Made by a program: the position numbers and the translations under genes
DNA from: an uncultured Clostridiaceae bacterium
GTDB taxonomy: Bacteria; Bacillota; Clostridia; Lachnospirales; Lachnospiraceae
Direction: 5' to 3'
DNA: 11,908 nt
NCBI GenBank assembly: GCA_947175805.1
Contig: CAMWOF010000040.1
Span: forward strand, 1-11,908
Shown: piece by piece, positions 1-7,603 of the stretch
Layout of the letters: each line of letters begins with the position of its first letter
How positions within the stretch are numbered: the first letter of the stretch is position 1
Notes under the pieces: model-generated
Seen by the model: the letters and a program-made list of their open reading frames with translations, nothing else
What the model was told of the DNA's origin: nothing
The model's database searches: none

Positions 1-60
1 TTGGTTTTGGATATACTTTTTGCAAGATTATTTTGGCGATTGCGAGAAAGGATATGCAAA

Positions 61-234
61 ATGAACTATATTATTGCGGCAAGGTATAATGGGCGGGGAG
101 AGTTGGTTTCCGAGGGAGAGGACATGCAGTTAGACTGCCAGGCAGCACGGGATATTCTGGTGCGGCTAAACCAAATGGAGTATGCGGATGAAGCCGGAGA
201 GGCAAAGCAGGCTGACAGTGAGGCGAGGTTTTGA
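61..234 (+). CDS. Small protein coupled to the serine recombinase
   Basis: This is a 57-residue protein that I do not recognise. The start at 61 is chosen because GAAAGGA (46-52) lies 8 bases upstream; an in-frame TTG at position 1 has no such support. The protein is soluble and acidic in its second half, with no membrane segment, cysteine cluster or clear helix-turn-helix. It begins MNYIIAARYNGRGELV, which looks like a short beta-strand opening, followed by a likely helix around residues 27-40. Its TGA stop overlaps the TTG start of the recombinase (TTGA, 231-234), so the two are probably translated as a coupled pair. Small proteins next to serine recombinases can be directionality factors, but nothing in the sequence proves that role here. 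Confidence 0.6.
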   Translation: MNYIIAARYNGRGELVSEGEDMQLDCQAARDILVRLNQMEYADEAGEAKQADSEARF

Positions 235-1607
235 GGGAGGGCAAATGGCATGCCCTGTATCTCAGAGTATCTACGGATGCACAATATGAGGAAGGGTATT
301 CCATTGAGGCGCAAATGAAAAAGCTTGAGAAGTGGTGTGAGCTGCATGATATCAGGGCATATGAATTTTATGTGGATGGAGGCTACAGTGGCAGTAATCT
401 GAAACGGCCCGAGATGGAGCGGATGCTTTCGGATATTGAGGCGGGGCATGTACGGGCAGTCGTGGTGTATAAGCTGGACAGAATATCGAGAAGCCAGCGG
501 GATACGATATATCTGTTGGAGGATGTATTTGAGCCGAATCATACGGGCTTTATTTCCCTGAATGAAAATTTTGACACTACGACGCCCTATGGGAAGGCAA
601 TGATAGGAATTTTGTCTGTGTTTGCCCAACTGGAACGGGAAAATATCAGGGAGCGGACCCGAATGGGGATGCAGGAGCGGCTGAATAAGGGTATGTGGAG
701 AGGTACAAAACCGCCCTTCGGTTATAACTACGATGCCGATAAGGGAATTCTGGTGCCGAATCAGGACGCGGATACAGTCAGGGAAATTTACCGGCTCTAT
801 TTGGAAGGAATGTCAACCTACCGCCTGGCAAAAATGTTTGGTATTGCCGGTGACCGCCAGGTTGCGATGATGCTGGAACGCAGCACCTACACCGGCATGA
901 TTTCCCACAAGGGGGAGCTATTGCAGGGGCTTCACGAGCCTATTATTGACAGGCAGCTCTGGGAGCAGGTGCAGGCGGAGCGGAAACGCCGTTCCGTCAG
1001 CACTGCCCACAACTCGAAATACCTGCTGTCAGGGCTTTTGGAATGTGGTATCTGCCATGCAAAAATGCGGTATCAGACCTGGGGGAAACAGTTAAAAATC
1101 TATTGCTATTCCCAGCAGACTTCCAAGCCCAATCTGGTAAAGGATCCAAATTGTAATAATGAAAAGCCGGAGGCGGAGGAGATTGAGCGGCTGGTAATTC
1201 AGGATATGCTGTCCTATGTGAAGAAGTACAGCAGCATAGAAGGAAATGTGAGAGAGCAGCAGGATACAGTGAAACTACTTGAAAAAAGAGCAGTTCTTCT
1301 GGCAAATAAGATAAAAAACCTGTATAATATTTATGGGGTATCACCCGAAGAAAACAAATTATTGTTGGAGACGATAGATGAGAACAAAAAAGAGCTTGCG
1401 GACGTGAACCAGACGATAGCCCAGATGAAAAGCAGGCAGGAGGACAGAGAAAGACTGAAAGCCCATGCTAGGCATTATGCCAGCATTGCAGAGGGCTGGG
1501 AGGACATGAGCTATGACGAAAAGCGGCGTATTGTCAGGGAATTTATCAAAAAGGTTGTCATTACCAATCACATGATTGAGATTTACTATTTTGACAACGA
1601 AAACTGA
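231..1607 (+). CDS. Large serine recombinase (site-specific integrase/excisionase)
   Basis: This 458-residue enzyme is of normal length for a large serine recombinase, which cuts and rejoins DNA at att sites through a covalent serine link. The N-terminal resolvase domain (about 7-150) shows LRVST with catalytic Ser14 and Arg12, then YKLDRISRS (80-88) with the active-site Asp83, Arg84 and Arg87, and AQLERENIRERT (132-143). The recombinase domain follows (about 160-260, with PPFGY at 161-165). A zinc ribbon has Cys272, Cys275, Cys292 and Cys308. A charged coiled-coil stretch lies at about 340-412. The start must be TTG at 231: the frame has a stop at 219-221 and the catalytic region begins only a few codons later. 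GTGAGG (218-223) can act as ribosome binding site. The family matches skin recombinase SpoIVCA in type, but resemblance to that protein specifically cannot be judged by eye. Confidence 0.95.
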   Translation: MREGKWHALYLRVSTDAQYEEGYSIEAQMKKLEKWCELHDIRAYEFYVDGGYSGSNLKRPEMERMLSDIEAGHVRAVVVYKLDRISRSQRDTIYLLEDVFEPNHTGFISLNENFDTTTPYGKAMIGILSVFAQLERENIRERTRMGMQERLNKGMWRGTKPPFGYNYDADKGILVPNQDADTVREIYRLYLEGMSTYRLAKMFGIAGDRQVAMMLERSTYTGMISHKGELLQGLHEPIIDRQLWEQVQAERKRRSVSTAHNSKYLLSGLLECGICHAKMRYQTWGKQLKIYCYSQQTSKPNLVKDPNCNNEKPEAEEIERLVIQDMLSYVKKYSSIEGNVREQQDTVKLLEKRAVLLANKIKNLYNIYGVSPEENKLLLETIDENKKELADVNQTIAQMKSRQEDRERLKAHARHYASIAEGWEDMSYDEKRRIVREFIKKVVITNHMIEIYYFDNEN

Positions 1608-1682
1608 CTGCTTCCCTGTGGCGCTTTCCCGCATCACATATGTAAGCGCTGTGGACGCCGGCAGTCGAAAACACCTCATTTT

Positions 1683-1712
1683 CAACTGCCATATATTGTG
1701 CCGATGATAATT
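1683..1712. other. Element/sigG junction, presumed attachment site (attL or attR)
   Basis: Reading frame +3 is open from 1608 through the sigG stop, but the encoded residues only begin to match SigG at VPMIIGE (from 1698). The preceding residues (QLPYI) differ from the KFSTYA expected in SigG. The crossover must therefore lie at or just around 1695-1704, perhaps in TTGTGCCGATG. The exact core cannot be fixed without the other end of the element, because a serine recombinase leaves only a few shared bases. Nearby is a stem-loop with arms GCGCTT (1621-1626) and AAGCGC (1644-1649), which could be part of the recombinase-binding half site. That role is a guess. Confidence 0.6.
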
Positions 1713-2195
1713 GGTGAGTGCAGACGGTATTTAAGAGATAATAATGCTATTCGTGTTTCCCGTTCGCTGCGGGATATTGCGTATAAGGCAATTTATGCCA
1801 AAGAAGCGTTGATGAAAAAACAGGAGAAGGAACCCACGTTAGAGGAGATTGCAGCGGAGATTGATGTGGATAAGAAATTGGTTGCTACGGCATTAGACGC
1901 TATTGCCAGCCCTATGTCACTGTATGAACCAGTGTACCAGGATGGCGGAGATACCCTGTATATCATGGATCAGGTCAGCGATAAGAAGGACAGGGAGGAT
2001 CACTGGGTAGAAAAGCTGTCTCTCAAGGAAGCTATGAAGCAACTGTCTGAGCGTGAAAGCCATATTATTAAGCTGCGTTTTTTTGAAGGGAAAACGCAGA
2101 CTGAGGTGGCAGAGGAGATTTCTATTTCTCAGGCGCAGGTGAGCCGTCTGGAGAAAAATGCCTTGAAAAGTATGAAAAAATATTTAGAAGAATAG
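1698..2195 (+). CDS. sigG: RNA polymerase sporulation sigma factor SigG, C-terminal 165 codons (gene interrupted)
   Basis: This is the 3' part of the forespore-specific sigma factor gene. VPMIIGE is followed by RRYLRDNNAIRVSRSLRDIA, a region 2.3/2.4 signature that in my knowledge separates SigG from SigF, SigE and SigK. Next come YEPVYQDGGD and the region 4 helix-turn-helix TQTEVAEEISISQAQVSRLE. From memory, B. subtilis SigG has about 260 residues and VPMIIGE starts near residue 96, so the 165 residues here are exactly the expected remainder. Missing are regions 2.1-2.2, the main core polymerase clamp, so this piece alone should not work as a sigma factor. GTG at 1698 and ATG at 1704 both lack a ribosome binding site and are unlikely to be true starts. 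The frame is undamaged, which suggests either recent insertion or selection to keep it restorable. Confidence 0.9.
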   Translation: MPMIIGECRRYLRDNNAIRVSRSLRDIAYKAIYAKEALMKKQEKEPTLEEIAAEIDVDKKLVATALDAIASPMSLYEPVYQDGGDTLYIMDQVSDKKDREDHWVEKLSLKEAMKQLSERESHIIKLRFFEGKTQTEVAEEISISQAQVSRLEKNALKSMKKYLEE

Positions 2196-2256
2196 AGTAG
2201 TGTTAAGTGAAATTTGAACGACTAAGGAGCATCAAATATATTGGGGGGATAAAGAA

Positions 2257-4731
2257 ATGAAAGAAAGCATCAGAGGAAAAATCAAAAACATGACGCTGGA
2301 GGAGAAGGCAGCGCTGGTTAATGGCAAAACGTCTTTTGGAACAAAGGCATTGCAAAATCATGGCATAGAAGCGCTGCAGCTTTTGGATGGCGGGACAGGC
2401 ATGAATTTTGAGCAGCTATTTGGTGATATGATGATGAAAAATGCCCATGATATGTTATCAGCTAACGGTATGAGCGGAGAATTAATGCTTAAGCATGTTA
2501 TCAATGATTATTATCATGTGGAGAAATTAACAGACGAAGAGCGGCGGCTTAGAGATTGGATTGCAGACAGGCTTTTGGAGATGACAGGCGACGATATGCC
2601 GCCGGGGTGCTTTCCCTCCGGTATTTTGTTAGGGGCGACATGGTGCCCGGAAACAGTATACCGGGTTGGACAGGCATTAGGTATGGAAGCGCTTCATTTC
2701 AGTGTAAATTTGCTGCTTGGTTCCCCCTATGTAAATCTGATGCGGGATCCCTTGAATGGGCGTTTGTTTGAGAGTTATTCTGAGGATCCGTTTTTGATGT
2801 CTGCGCTGGCGCCATGGATTGTCAAGGGCGTCCAGGAATATGGTGTGGCGGCAAATGTAAAGCATTTTGCCGCAAACAACCAGGAGACTTACCGTGTGGG
2901 CATAGATGAGACGATTAGCAGACGGGCGCTGGAGGAGCTTTATTTCCCGGCATTTCGTGCCTGTGTGGAGGCGGGAGCCGCTACGGTGATGAGCGCCTAC
3001 AATTCTATAAACGGTGTACCCTGTACGGAAAATCGGTGGCTGCTAACAGAGGTGCTTCGCAATCGCTGGGGTTTTTCCGGCATGGTAGTATCGGATTGGG
3101 GCGCTGTTTACCATCCGGCAGAAGCAATAACGGCAGGCAATGATTTAGCAATGCCGGGGCCGCTTCCGGCAGAGCCAATCATAGAAGCAGTCCAAAATGA
3201 TAGTTTGAAAGAGGAAGACTTAGATACCAGCGTGGAGCGGATTCTTGACTTTTATGCCCAGTGGGGGCCGGAGGCGCAGGAAGAAAAAAGGACATTGCTT
3301 TACGGGACAAAAAGCGGGGATGCAGGAACAAAAGCCTGTCGGGGCAAAGAACTGGCGGCAAGGACAGATAAGGCTGCCTATGAAGCTTGTCTGGAGGGTG
3401 CCGTACTGTTAAAAAATGAAAACGGTATTTTTCCTTTAAAGGGGAAGGTGACATTGTTTGGTGAGGGTGCGCTGCAATTTTACGACTGCGGTACGGGCAG
3501 CGCCGGCATTACTACCAGCCGAACTACAAGTCTCCTTAAGGAGCTTCAGGCGTGCATGGGAGATGCCAATGTGGAATATCAGACCGGGGAGCAGACGTCG
3601 GATGTTTTTTTGGTTGTGGCAAGGCAGCTCGGCATGGAGGGAAATGATAGGAAAAACATGAGGCTTCCGGAAGCAGAGGAGAATGGTATTCGTTCCGCTG
3701 TAGACAGGGCGAAGCTGCTGGGAAAGAAAGTGGGTGTTATTTTAAACGTCTGCGGACCGGTGGACTGCCGTTCCTTTATAGATGACGTGGACGGACTGTT
3801 TTGTGTATTCCTTCCGGGGATGCAGGGGGCGGCGGCGCTTGCCAGACTGCTTTCGGGCGAGGAAAACCCTTCCGGCAGGCTGCCGGTTACATTTCCATTG
3901 CGTTATGAGGACACACCTACATATTTGAATTTTCCTGGAGATGGAAGGCACGTGATTTATGGCGAGGACATTTTTGTGGGCTACCGCTACTATGACACAA
4001 AGGATATAGATGTACTGTTTCCTTTCGGTTACGGACTGTCTTACACTACCTTTGCCTGCAGCAATGTCCGTGTATCGGCAGAGACCTTTACTGACAGCGT
4101 AGAGATTACGGCAGAGATAAAAAATACGGGCAGGATGGCAGGGAAGGAGGTGGCTGCCCTGTATGTGCATGATGTGTGCTCCTCTATCAGAAAGCCGCTT
4201 TTGGAACTAAAAGCATTTCAGAAGGTGTGCTTAAAGCCTGATGAATCCTGCCAGGTACGGTTTGTGCTGACAAGGGAAATGCTTGCCTCCTACGATATGG
4301 ATTTGGAGTGTTTTGAGGCGGAGGAAGGCTGCTATGCTCTGTGTGTTGTGACCTCTGCAGTAGACCGCAGGCTGCTCTGCCGTAAGCTGAGAGAGACGGA
4401 GGATGACATGCTTAGGCAGCAGGCGGATGCGCAGGATGCGGTTTTATCCTGTGTCAAGTGGGTATACGGCGACTGGAAGTCCGCCTATTCCTACAGCATG
4501 GACAGCAGCATAAAGGAATTGTATGAGAATGAAGAGATACAACCGCTGCTGTTTGAGTTGTTTCGGGCGTTGGAGCTGGATGAGGGGATTTTGTACAGCA
4601 GCTACGAATATACTTCATATAAAACCTTGCGTACCATATTGTCGGAGGCGGGCATGGAGACAGGGGCAGACAGGCTTTTACCGGAGCTTTTGGGCTTCGG
4701 GGAAAAACTCTCTGCCGTAAAAAGAAAATAA
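2257..4731 (+). CDS. Glycoside hydrolase family 3 beta-glucosidase-type enzyme
   Basis: This 824-residue protein probably removes terminal beta-linked sugars from oligosaccharides or plant glycosides. The exact sugar cannot be told. GGGGGGA (2243-2249) precedes ATG by 7 bases. There is no signal peptide, so it should be cytoplasmic. The N-terminal TIM-barrel-like domain (about 12-335) contains LLDGGTG (42-48), the NLMRDPLNGRLFESYSEDP region (160-178), KHFAANNQE (202-210) and VVSDWG (277-282), whose Asp280 is the expected nucleophile. The second domain (about 375-550) has MEGNDR (460-465); Glu461 aligns with the acid/base glutamate of the GEGxDR motif. PFGYGLSYTTF (589-599) opens a fibronectin-III-like domain to about 700. 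Roughly 110 further residues follow. It stands between the sigG fragment and the pantothenate operon and shows no functional tie to either. Confidence 0.93.
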   Translation: MKESIRGKIKNMTLEEKAALVNGKTSFGTKALQNHGIEALQLLDGGTGMNFEQLFGDMMMKNAHDMLSANGMSGELMLKHVINDYYHVEKLTDEERRLRDWIADRLLEMTGDDMPPGCFPSGILLGATWCPETVYRVGQALGMEALHFSVNLLLGSPYVNLMRDPLNGRLFESYSEDPFLMSALAPWIVKGVQEYGVAANVKHFAANNQETYRVGIDETISRRALEELYFPAFRACVEAGAATVMSAYNSINGVPCTENRWLLTEVLRNRWGFSGMVVSDWGAVYHPAEAITAGNDLAMPGPLPAEPIIEAVQNDSLKEEDLDTSVERILDFYAQWGPEAQEEKRTLLYGTKSGDAGTKACRGKELAARTDKAAYEACLEGAVLLKNENGIFPLKGKVTLFGEGALQFYDCGTGSAGITTSRTTSLLKELQACMGDANVEYQTGEQTSDVFLVVARQLGMEGNDRKNMRLPEAEENGIRSAVDRAKLLGKKVGVILNVCGPVDCRSFIDDVDGLFCVFLPGMQGAAALARLLSGEENPSGRLPVTFPLRYEDTPTYLNFPGDGRHVIYGEDIFVGYRYYDTKDIDVLFPFGYGLSYTTFACSNVRVSAETFTDSVEITAEIKNTGRMAGKEVAALYVHDVCSSIRKPLLELKAFQKVCLKPDESCQVRFVLTREMLASYDMDLECFEAEEGCYALCVVTSAVDRRLLCRKLRETEDDMLRQQADAQDAVLSCVKWVYGDWKSAYSYSMDSSIKELYENEEIQPLLFELFRALELDEGILYSSYEYTSYKTLRTILSEAGMETGADRLLPELLGFGEKLSAVKRK

Positions 4732-4814
4732 GCCTCCCTAATACCCTTTACAAAAAAAGGGGGCTGTGTTAGACTATGCGTTGAGTGATATTCTTCGGAA
4801 ATTGCATCAGATGA

Positions 4815-4853
4815 TAGAAGCCACTTCTAAGATTGTGTCAGGAGTATCTGACA
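4815..4853 (+). promoter_or_regulatory. Two short hairpins in the leader of the pantothenate operon
   Basis: Just upstream of the panG-like ribosome binding site (4861-4867) are two perfect inverted repeats: TAGAAG/CTTCTA (4815-4820 and 4824-4829, 3-base loop) and TGTCAG/CTGACA (4836-4841 and 4848-4853, 6-base loop). A competing pairing CAGAT (4808-4812) with ATCTG (4846-4850) is possible. They may be operator sites or leader RNA structure. No T-run follows, so they are not an intrinsic terminator. No convincing -35/-10 pair was found in 4732-4860. Confidence 0.35.
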
Positions 4854-4872
4854 TAGAAAGAAGGTGGTTATT

Positions 4873-5781
4873 ATGAATTTGGGAATTATCGGCGCCGGCA
4901 GGGTAGGATTGTCCATAGGGAAATATTTTTCCGGCTGTGACAGTGTAACGCTGACCGGTTATTACAGTAAGACCCAAAAAAGCGCAGAGGAAGGTGCGGC
5001 ATTTACCGGTTCTTCGGTATTTACTTCCTTAAGGGACATTTTTGAAGCGAGCGATACCCTGCTGATTGCGACGCCGGATGACGAAATCAGGCTGGTGTGG
5101 GATTGCATTGTGGAGGAATGTTGTTGCAGTACTGTGTTACATGATAATAAAAGAATATGTCATTGCAGTGGTTCACTGTCATCTGCTGTTTTTTCAAAGA
5201 ATCGACTGTCTGTTCATGGTGATAAGCCGGGGACGGGTATGGGAAACGCTGATATTTCCGTATGCTCTATGCATCCGATGTATGCTTTCCATCACAAATA
5301 CAAATCCTATCAACAACTGAATCAGGTGTTTTTTACGCTGGAGGGTGACGAGCCTGCAGTGGCGGCGTTTTGCCGGGTGCTGTCTCAAATGGGGAATCAC
5401 TATGGAGTGATTGCCAGTGAGAATAAGATAAAATACCACTGTGCTGCTTCCATGGCGAGCAACCTTGTCATTGGGCTTTTGAGCAAAAGCATTACCCTGC
5501 TTACCGACTGCGGTTTTGAGGGACAGGCGGTATATGAAATGCTGGAACCGCTGGTGACAGGCAACATAGAAAATGTGTTTTCTGCGGCGGGAGGTGTGGA
5601 AAAGGCATTGACGGGTCCCATAGAACGAGGGGATACCCGGACGGTGAAAAAACATTTGTCTGTGTTGGATGGAGAGGCAAAAAGCCTGTATCAACTGCTG
5701 GGAAAAGAGCTGGCGGATATATCCGCCCGAAGGCATCCGGACAGGGACTACGGGGAACTGTTGCAGTTGTTTGATGATTAG
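4873..5781 (+). CDS. panG: Rossmann-like/DUF2520 protein, probable PanG-type ketopantoate reductase
   Basis: The protein has 302 residues and probably reduces 2-ketopantoate to pantoate with NAD(P)H, filling the place of PanE. ATG at 4873 is chosen over GTG at 4864 because AAGGTGG (4861-4867) sits 5 bases before it and overlaps the GTG. The nucleotide-binding fold opens with LGIIGAGRVG (3-12). LIATPDDEI (64-72), HCSGSLSS (97-104) and SMHPMYAF (132-139) are typical of the Rossmann-like/DUF2520 family. The C-terminal helical half has YHCAASMASNL (188-198) and LTGPIERGDTRTV (246-258). An insertion-like, glycine-rich segment (about 112-125) looks longer than usual. The function rests on position directly before panB and panC, and on my recollection of PanG as an alternative ketopantoate reductase. 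Other oxidoreductase roles remain possible. Confidence 0.75.
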   Translation: MNLGIIGAGRVGLSIGKYFSGCDSVTLTGYYSKTQKSAEEGAAFTGSSVFTSLRDIFEASDTLLIATPDDEIRLVWDCIVEECCCSTVLHDNKRICHCSGSLSSAVFSKNRLSVHGDKPGTGMGNADISVCSMHPMYAFHHKYKSYQQLNQVFFTLEGDEPAVAAFCRVLSQMGNHYGVIASENKIKYHCAASMASNLVIGLLSKSITLLTDCGFEGQAVYEMLEPLVTGNIENVFSAAGGVEKALTGPIERGDTRTVKKHLSVLDGEAKSLYQLLGKELADISARRHPDRDYGELLQLFDD

Positions 5782-5816
5782 TTGGCGCCTACGGCATTTT
5801 GAAGAAAGGAAAAAAG

Positions 5817-6644
5817 ATGAAGGTTACAGTTAATACATTTAAGGAAGCAAAGGAAAATAAAACAAAGCTGACGATGCTGACCGCCTATGACTATTCTACA
5901 GCAAAGCTCATTGACGGAGCCGGCATTGACAGTATTTTAGTAGGGGATTCCCTGGGCAATGTGATTTTAGGTTATGAAAATACGGTGCCGGTGACGGTGG
6001 AGGATATGATACACCACGGCGCTGCGGTGTGCAGAGGCGCAAAGAATGCCCTGGTGGTCATAGATATGCCCTTTATGTCATATCAGACAGGCGTCCATGA
6101 TGCTCTGGTGAATGCGGGCAGGCTGATGAAGGAGACCGGCGCCGATGCAGTGAAGTTAGAGGGGGGCAGCGAGATCTGCCCGCAGATTGAGGCGATGGTA
6201 AAGGCTGGGATACCAGTCTGCGCCCATATCGGGCTGACGCCGCAGCATATTCATGCCTTCGGCGGCTTTAAGGTGCAGGGGAAGTCTGAGGAGGCAGCAG
6301 CCGGACTTTTGAAGGATGCACTTTTAGTAGAACAGGCCGGTGCATTTGCGGTAGTTTTAGAGGCCGTTCCAGCGAAGCTGGCATCTCTGATTACGGACAA
6401 GCTGACGATTCCGACTATCGGTATCGGTGCGGGAAACGGATGCGACGGGCAGGTGCTTGTCTATCAGGATATGCTGGGTATGTTTTCTGACTTTACACCA
6501 AAGTTTGTCAAGAGGTTTGCGAACGTAGGTGAAATTATGACGGCGGCATTTCAGACATACAAAAAAGAGGTGTCTGAGGGCACATTTCCGGCACCGGAAA
6601 ATACCTACACCATGGATGATAGTATTATTGAGAAGCTGTACTAA
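5817..6644 (+). CDS. panB: 3-methyl-2-oxobutanoate hydroxymethyltransferase (ketopantoate hydroxymethyltransferase)
   Basis: PanB adds a hydroxymethyl group from 5,10-methylene-tetrahydrofolate to 2-ketoisovalerate, giving ketopantoate, the first committed step of pantothenate synthesis. The 275-residue length is normal. ATG at 5817 is preceded by AAAGGA (5805-5810) 6 bases away; a TTG at 5799 would absorb that site into the coding region and is rejected. Motifs visible are LTAYDYSTA (21-29), ILVGDSLGNV (40-49) with metal-binding Asp44, IDMPFMSY (82-89) with Asp83, VKLEGG (112-117) with Lys113, LEAVP (181-185) with the likely catalytic Glu182, and a GIGAG motif further on. It starts 35 bp after the panG-like gene, consistent with one transcript. 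It needs folate one-carbon units, which links it loosely to the thyA-dfr pair downstream. Confidence 0.97.
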   Translation: MKVTVNTFKEAKENKTKLTMLTAYDYSTAKLIDGAGIDSILVGDSLGNVILGYENTVPVTVEDMIHHGAAVCRGAKNALVVIDMPFMSYQTGVHDALVNAGRLMKETGADAVKLEGGSEICPQIEAMVKAGIPVCAHIGLTPQHIHAFGGFKVQGKSEEAAAGLLKDALLVEQAGAFAVVLEAVPAKLASLITDKLTIPTIGIGAGNGCDGQVLVYQDMLGMFSDFTPKFVKRFANVGEIMTAAFQTYKKEVSEGTFPAPENTYTMDDSIIEKLY

Positions 6645-6731
6645 TATTCATTTGCTGCTCAGTGTCTAAAGACAGGTAGGTGCACAATGAAATGGAATAT
6701 ATAGACATCCGATATTTTGAAAGGGGAAGCT

Positions 6732-7574
6732 ATGAAAACAGTAAATACAATCGCTGAAGTAAGAGAAGTGGTCAAGGCATGGAAAAGAGAGGGGCTTATC
6801 GTGGGTCTGGTGCCCACCATGGGATATCTCCACGAGGGGCATAAGAGTTTGATGGATGCAGCCAGAAAACAATGTGACAAGGTTGTTGTCAGTATCTTTG
6901 TGAATCCGATGCAATTTGGACCCGGTGAGGATTTAGAGAGCTATCCGCGAGATATGGAGCGGGATACGGCGGTCTGTGAAGCGGCGGGAGTGGATTTGAT
7001 ATTCCACCCAGAGCCATCGGAGATGTATCAGGATGATTTTTCCAGCTTCGTAGATATGAATACTCTGACGGGCAACCTGTGCGGAAAGACCAGACCCATA
7101 CATTTCCGGGGGGTCTGTACCGTTGTGTCGAAGCTGTTTCACATTGTAACGCCGGATAAGGCGTATTTCGGGCAGAAGGATGCGCAGCAGCTGGCAGTGA
7201 TCCGTCATATGGTTTCGGATATGAATGAGGATATTGAAATTGTGGGCTGCCCGATTATCAGGGAAACGGACGGGCTGGCGAAGAGCTCCAGAAATACATA
7301 TTTGAGTGATTCTGAGCGAAGAGCTGCCCTCTGCTTAAGCCGCGCTGTTTTTGCCGGACAGGATATGGTGAAAAGCGGAGAGCGCAATGCAGGCAAGGTG
7401 CGCCAAGCCATGGTGGAAATCATTGAGGCGGAGCCGCTGGCAAGGATAGATTATGTGCAGCTTGTCGATTTTCGGACGCTGGAGGATGTTGAGGTTATCC
7501 AGGGACCGATGCTGGCAGCAATGGCAGTGTATATTGGTAAAACAAGACTGATAGATAACTTTATTACCGAGTAA
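6732..7574 (+). CDS. panC: Pantoate-beta-alanine ligase (pantothenate synthetase)
   Basis: PanC joins pantoate to beta-alanine with ATP by way of a pantoyl-adenylate, producing pantothenate. The protein has 280 residues, normal for the family. ATG at 6732 follows AAGGGGA (6721-6727) by 4 bases; the in-frame TTG at 6717 lies upstream of that site and is rejected. VPTMGYLHEGH near residues 28-38 carries the HxGH nucleotide-binding motif, FVNPMQFGP follows, then YFGQKDAQQ and the SSRNTYLS segment that serves as the KMSKS-like loop. The gap to panB is 87 bp, larger than elsewhere in the operon, and contains only a tiny hairpin (6663-6674). Beta-alanine must come from a panD outside the window or from uptake. 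Confidence 0.97.
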   Translation: MKTVNTIAEVREVVKAWKREGLIVGLVPTMGYLHEGHKSLMDAARKQCDKVVVSIFVNPMQFGPGEDLESYPRDMERDTAVCEAAGVDLIFHPEPSEMYQDDFSSFVDMNTLTGNLCGKTRPIHFRGVCTVVSKLFHIVTPDKAYFGQKDAQQLAVIRHMVSDMNEDIEIVGCPIIRETDGLAKSSRNTYLSDSERRAALCLSRAVFAGQDMVKSGERNAGKVRQAMVEIIEAEPLARIDYVQLVDFRTLEDVEVIQGPMLAAMAVYIGKTRLIDNFITE

Positions 7575-7603
7575 AAACGGTGGTTTTACGTTCCTAAGGA
7601 AAT

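Larger units (their letters stand above)
1..1697. mobile_element. Right end of an integrated element inserted in sigG (partial)
   Basis: The segment from the left edge to about 1697 holds a small ORF and a large serine recombinase, and then abuts the 3' part of sigG in mid-gene. Large serine recombinases usually lie at one end of their element, within a few hundred bases of the attachment site. Here the recombinase stop is about 90 bp from the sigG junction, which fits. The left end and the cargo are outside the window, so size and type (prophage, integrative element or skin-like developmental element) cannot be judged. The layout resembles skin, where a serine recombinase sits beside a split sigK. 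That the missing sigG half lies at the other end is inferred, not seen. Confidence 0.75.

Noticed and set aside
1608..1697. The open frame between the recombinase stop and the sigG fragment, in phase with both, suggesting a readthrough fusion.
   Set aside because: Only one in three chances is needed for phase agreement, the stretch encodes no recognisable domain, and no readthrough signal is visible at the TGA.
2214..2242. TTGAAC-17-TATATT, a good-looking promoter before the GH3 gene.
   Set aside because: A start about 7 bases after the -10 would remove the GGGGGGA ribosome binding site (2243-2249) from the message, so it cannot serve this gene in the usual way.
4731..4765. Possible terminator after the GH3 gene (CCCTTT...AAAGGG with flanking AGCC/GGCT).
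   Set aside because: The stem is weak and interrupted and is followed by GTGTTAGAC, not a T-run; not convincing enough to annotate.
6687..6704. Five-codon mini-ORF (MKWNI) with an AGGTAGG site between panB and panC, as a regulatory leader peptide.
   Set aside because: It is too short to tell from chance, with no attenuator structure after it.
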